Below, in pieces: positions 12,201 to 18,200 of a stretch of DNA of 25,262 bases. Both the position numbers and the translations under genes were made by a program. The number at the start of each line of letters is the position of its first letter. The stretch's first letter is position 1. Below the pieces are notes generated by a model that saw only the letters and a list, made by a program, of their open reading frames with translations, was not told where the DNA came from and did no database searches. Source of the DNA: Flavobacteriales bacterium (GTDB lineage Bacteria > Bacteroidota > Bacteroidia > Flavobacteriales > Flavobacteriaceae); NCBI GenBank assembly GCA_027033875.1, contig JALVKK010000234.1:1-25262 (forward strand), in the 5' to 3' direction.

Positions 12201-15200
12201 TACCATCAATGAAGGTGTTTGTGCTATAAATGTTATGGTCGGGTCGTCGGGGTTTGCGGGAGAATTTACATCGGCATCATCAGAAACTACTGAAATTGTT
12301 TGACCGTTAAAATTGCAAGTAGCCGTTGCCGAATTGCTGACTTGTCCGGCATTGATATCGGCAAGTGTAACGACATGTGTAGCCGTAATAGTAGCTGTTT
12401 GACCAACTGATAAATTGGGAATTATGTTTAATCCTTGTATTGAGGCATCGGGGTCAGTAATAACAATATTGTGTAAATCAACATTACCGGTATTAGTTAC
12501 GGTAATACTATAAGTGATAACATCTGAAACAGCTAAATTTTGAGGCAAATATGCTAATCCGTCGTCTTTTTTAATTACAAGTGAAGGGTTTTGGACAATA
12601 TTTGTAATAGTCGGATCATCATTACCTGAAGCAGAGTCCGGGTCGGTATCATCAGAAGCATCTGAATATGTCAGAGTATTAAACAAAGCAGATGCTACGG
12701 CAGAATTACTGATTTGTCCGTTGTTGATATCTGCTTGCGTTACCGTATGTTCAGCAGTAAGTGTTGCACTGATACCCGGTGGTAAATTTTGAATAGGTGT
12801 ACCACTGGTAATTACTGCGTTATTGTCGTTTATATTGACAACAGGTAAAGTTACGTTACCGTCATTGGTAACAGAGATATTGTAGTGAATAACATCACCA
12901 ACGTGCAAATTTTGTGCTGTATTGAGTGGCAATTGGTCGTCTTTTAGAACAGTCAATACAGGGATTTGTTGAATATGTGTAATAGTTGGATCATTATCAC
13001 CTGACGGTGAACTTGGATCCGTATCATCGGACATATCTGTATATTGAACTCCGTTTACAGTTACAGTAGCAATAGCTGTATTGATAACTTCACCGGTATC
13101 TATTTCGCCTTGTGTTATAGTATGTGTAGCAGTTAAAGTTACAGTTTGTCCGGGATTGAGACTGGCAATTAGGTTATTACCTTGAATATTGGCATTATTG
13201 TCTGTAACATGAATGTTATATAAACTAATATTTCCAATATTTTTTATAGTTATCAGGTAAGTAATTACATCACCGACAACTAAGTTTTGAGCATTATAAG
13301 GCAATTGATCGTCTTTGGTTACTTCAAGTTGGGTATTTTGTCCTATATAAGTTATGGTCGGGTCATCGTCACCACCGGGTGATAACGGGTCAGTGTCATC
13401 GGATATATCAGTAATATTGTTACCATTGTAGTTTACCGAACCGATAGCACTATTGCTGATTTGACCGGCATTGATTTCGGCTTGTGTCAGTGTATGTGTT
13501 GCTGTTACGACTGTTGATTGTCCCGGGTCTAATGTTAAGATTGGTAAACCGGATGTTATAGTGGCATTGGCATCGGTTACGGTTATATTATTTAAAGTAA
13601 CATTACCGGTATTGGTTACGGTAATATTATATGCTACGACATCTCCGGGAACTAAATTATGAGGGCTGTAATTTAATTGATCATCTTTGGTAAGGGTAAT
13701 TTCCGGATTTTGAGCAATAAATGTGATGGTCGGATCATCATCATTTGCAGGCGCATTAGGATCTGTATCGTCAGATACATCTGTATAATTTACATTGTGG
13801 TAGGTTAAAGTACCCGTAGCGCTATTACTGACTTGTCCTGCATTGATTTCAGCCAATGTTACGGTGTGTTCAGCTTGAATAACTTCAGTTTGTCCTACAT
13901 CGATGGTTGCAATAACATTACTTCCGGTTATAGTTGCATCACTATCGTTTACGATTAGATTGTTAAGTGTAACATTACCTGTATTGGTTACGTATATGTT
14001 GTATGTGATGACATCTCCAACAGTTAAATTTTGAGGTATATATGCTAATTGATCATCTTTGGTTACAACAAAATCGGGTGATTGAACGATAAACGTAATA
14101 GTTGGGTCGTCATCGCCCGGTGGTGAAGCGGAGTCGAGATCATCAGAGGTATCGGAATAGGTATGTCCGTCAAAATCGGTAGAAGCAACAGCGGAATTAC
14201 TTACTTGTCCGGCATCGATATCAGCTTGTGTTACGGTATGTTCCGCAACAACCATTGCAGTTGCGTTTGGTGCTAAGCCTATTATGGGATTACCGCTGAC
14301 AATACTTGCATTGGTATCTGATACCGTAATATTTCCCAAAGTCATATTACCGGTATTTTTGACAAAGATGTGATAAGTGATAATGTCACCGACTTGTAAG
14401 TTTTGCGGTGTGTATGCCAATTGATCATCTTTGGTTACCAATACACTCGGATTTCTAAAGATTTGGGTAATGGTCGGGTCGTCATCGCCCGGTGGTGAAG
14501 CCAAATCGGTATCATCTGATAAATCGCTGATACTGACACCATTATATACGACAGTAGCTGTTGCTTGATTGACAATTTCACCGTTGTCTATTTCTACTTG
14601 TGTTACGGTATGTGTAGCTGTAAGATTTACAGATTGTCCTACATCGAGCATAGGAATAGTGTTACTTCCTTGAATATTGGCATTGCTATCGGATACAACG
14701 ATACTGTGTAATGCCACATTGCCGGTATTAGTTACCGTGATATTGTAAGTAATTACATCACCGACTTGTAAGTTTTGCGGTGTATAAGGTAGGTTGTCGT
14801 CTTTGGTAACGGTTAATTCGGGATTTTGTCCGATCAACGTGATGGTCGGGTCGTCATCGCCCGGTCCGGCAGCGGCATCGGTATCATCCGATAAATCTTG
14901 AATGGTATTTCCGTTAAAACCGACGGTAGCAATAGCCGTATTGCTAACCTGTCCGTTGTTGAGATCGTTTTGCGTAACGGTATATGTAGCAATAACCGTT
15001 GCTGATTGACCGTGTGTCAAGGAAGCTATCGGTGTACCGGAAATGATGGTAGCATTGGCATCGGTAACCGTGATATTACTCAAAGTTACATTACCGGTAT
15101 TGGTTACCGTTATGGTGTAGGTAATCACATCGCCGACGACCAAATTTTGTGGTGTAAACGGGAAGCCGTCATCTTTGGTTACGGTTAATTCGGGTACTTG

Positions 15201-18200
15201 ACTAATTAAGGTAACAGTCGGATCGTTATTGCCGTTTGGTCCGGCAGGGTCGGCATCGTCTGATAATTCGGTGATGGTTTGGGTTCCGAAATTAACCGTA
15301 GCCGTAGCTTGATTGACAACTTGTCCGGCGTCAATATCGGCGTACGTAACGGTATGGTCTGCAGTGATTGTAATAGATTGTCCGACATCAAGTTGCGCTA
15401 TGGTATTGCCGCTGGTAAAGTTGGCATTATTGTCTGAGACGGACAAATTGTATAAGGTTACATTGCCGGTATTGGTTACTACAATATCGTAATGAATTAT
15501 ATCACCCGGATTGATGTTTTGTGGTAACAAAGTGAAATTATCATCTTTGGTTACTTCAATTTGCGGATTTTGAACGAGGAATGTAATGGTCGGGTCGTTA
15601 TCGCCACCGGGGGATGAAGCGTCCGTATCATCTGATGTATCGGAATATACGGAGCTGTTGAAATTAGTGGAAGCAACAGCGGAATTGCTCACTTGTCCGG
15701 CGTCTAAATCCGCTTGTGTAATAGTATGTTGTGTGATGACGCGAGCGGTTGCGCCCGGAGCCAAATTGGTTATGGGATTGCCGCTGATAAAGACAGCGTT
15801 GTTATCGGTTACATTGACCAAATTAAGCGTTATATTTCCGGTATTGGTAACCAAAATTTCATAAGTAATAACATCGCCGACTACCATATTTTGAGGTGTG
15901 TAGGGGAGTTGGTCGTTTTTAGTAACTTCTAAACTCGGATTTTGAAGGATATTAGTTATGGTAGGATCGTCATCTCCCGGAGGAGAACTGGGGTCTAAAT
16001 CGTCAGATAAATCATCATAAACGACGCCGTTGTAAGTAAAAGTTCCGGCTGCTTGGTTACTAACATATCCGGCGTCTATTTCGGCTTGCGTTACCACATG
16101 TGTTGCATTCAAAACTGCTGTATCGCCCGGAGCCAAAGTACTGATAACGGGATTCCCTTGTATTTGGGCATTAGCATCTGTAACAATGATATTGCTGATA
16201 CTGACGTTACCGGTATTTTGAACAACGATTTGATAATTGATGGTTTGCCCTAAGCTGATATTTTGTGGCAGATAGGGCATTTGGTCATCTTTTGTAACCG
16301 TTATTTCCGGTTCAGGTGTCAATAATGTAATAGTAGGGTCATCGTCATTAGCCGGAGAAGCCGGATCCATATCGTCGGATACATCGGAAACGGGATTGTT
16401 ATCGTAAGTTGTATTTGCCGTAGCCGAATTTACTACTTGTCCTGCGTCGAGTTCGGCTTGCGTAACGGTATGTGTAGCCAATACGGTAACAGAATCGTAG
16501 GGTGGAATAGTGGCAATAGGATTACCGCTGACAATAGAGGCATTGTTATCGGTGATATTGATGTTATCAAGTGGTACGGTTCCAACGTTGTTAACGACAA
16601 TTTGATAAGTTATTACATCACCGACTATGAGGTTTTGCGTAGTATATGGATAGCCGTCATCTTTTAAGACTTCAAGTTTGGCGCATTGTTCACGCCAATC
16701 TCTATCGCCTCCCGGAGTATCCAAATCGGGGAAGTTGTAGGCTGTTTCGTTACCATTGGTAGGATCAGCCAAAGAAAGATTGTGATCAAAAGCATCGTCT
16801 AATCCGTCCATATCAGCATCGATTCCCGACGGATTGGTATCCGGTGTGTGATCGTTATCGGTATCCCAGCCTTCCAAATAATCTGAATCGGCATCGTTAT
16901 CGGAATTATCGTCTAAATAGTCCGGATTGTCGGTACCGTCCGTATTGACCGGTATAATATAAGTTCCGTTCATTCCGCCTAAGCCGATTGCTAATAAGTC
17001 GTCGGTATCATAAGAATCGTCCAATCCGTCCATATCGGCATCAGCTCCCGACAGGTATATTGGGTTGAAAGTTGTTTGTGCTTCGATATAATCGACTATA
17101 CCGTCGTTGTCAGAATCGATATCTCTGAAATCGGGGTGTCCGTCGCCGTCAGAATCAGGATTGGGTATGGGGGTACCGCCTTGGTTTAAATCATAATCAT
17201 CAGACAATCCGTCTTGGTCGGCATCGGTCATACTGATAGGGTTACCGGGTGTCGGATAATCGACTTGTCCGTCTTGGTCGGCATCTGTACCGCCGGCTTC
17301 CAAAATGTCGGTTATACCGTCATTGTCGGTATCGAGATCGACATTGTTGGTATGAGCATCGTTGTCCATATCACAATCGCGTAATGTATAGGTCTGATCC
17401 AAATAATGGTAGTTGTCTCCGAGACGTCTTTCTTCAATTTCTAATGCATAATGACCACCGACATCCCAATATAAGATTTCAATCGGGTAATAGCCGGTTT
17501 GAGGTACATTAAAGGAAGGAAATGTTAAAGTTGTCGGGGGTCCGTTGTTATCTCTAATTGCTACAATATCACCGTTTACTTTGATACGGAATCCGTCATC
17601 GGCTCTAATTCTGAAATTGTGGTTACCGGCTTCTAAATAGATGTATCCGGTAAGGAAAATGATACCGGTTTGATTGTTGGGAGGGTCGTTATCCAAACTA
17701 GCGGCATCGGGTCCTAAGAAACTTTGTAAATTTTGCCACAATCCTAAAGCGTGGTTTCCGGCATTGAAATTGGTATTGGTTGCGATAAAAGTTGCTTTGG
17801 GTGTACCGTTGTAAACGAATTTTAAAGTGCTAAAAACATTATTTACCCAATCATTGGTTGCGTAATAGGCACCGTTTAATCCCGGACAAGCTTCATCAAC
17901 ATCCAAAATACCGTCATTATCATCGTCGATATCGACATTATCGGGTAAGTGGTCATTGTCAAAATCCGGAAAAACCAAAACTTCTGCTATATCTCTCTTA
18001 GTACTGGGGCTGTTGCCGGAAGGATCATTACCGGAGAATACGGCTGTATTGAGTCCGAAACAAGGGTCGTCAAATTCTACGGTAAATTGTACGGTAACAC
18101 TTTCTCCGGGTTGTAAGATTCCTGAAGAATTATCAAAAATGTCAATATCAGATATACCGTTGTAATTTTGGTTGATATTAGGTGTATTCATAGCTGTTGA

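Noticed and set aside
4395..16685. Regular repetition that could be mistaken for a CRISPR or satellite array
   Set aside because: The period is 372 bases, copies are coding and diverged, and no short identical repeat alternates with unique spacers.
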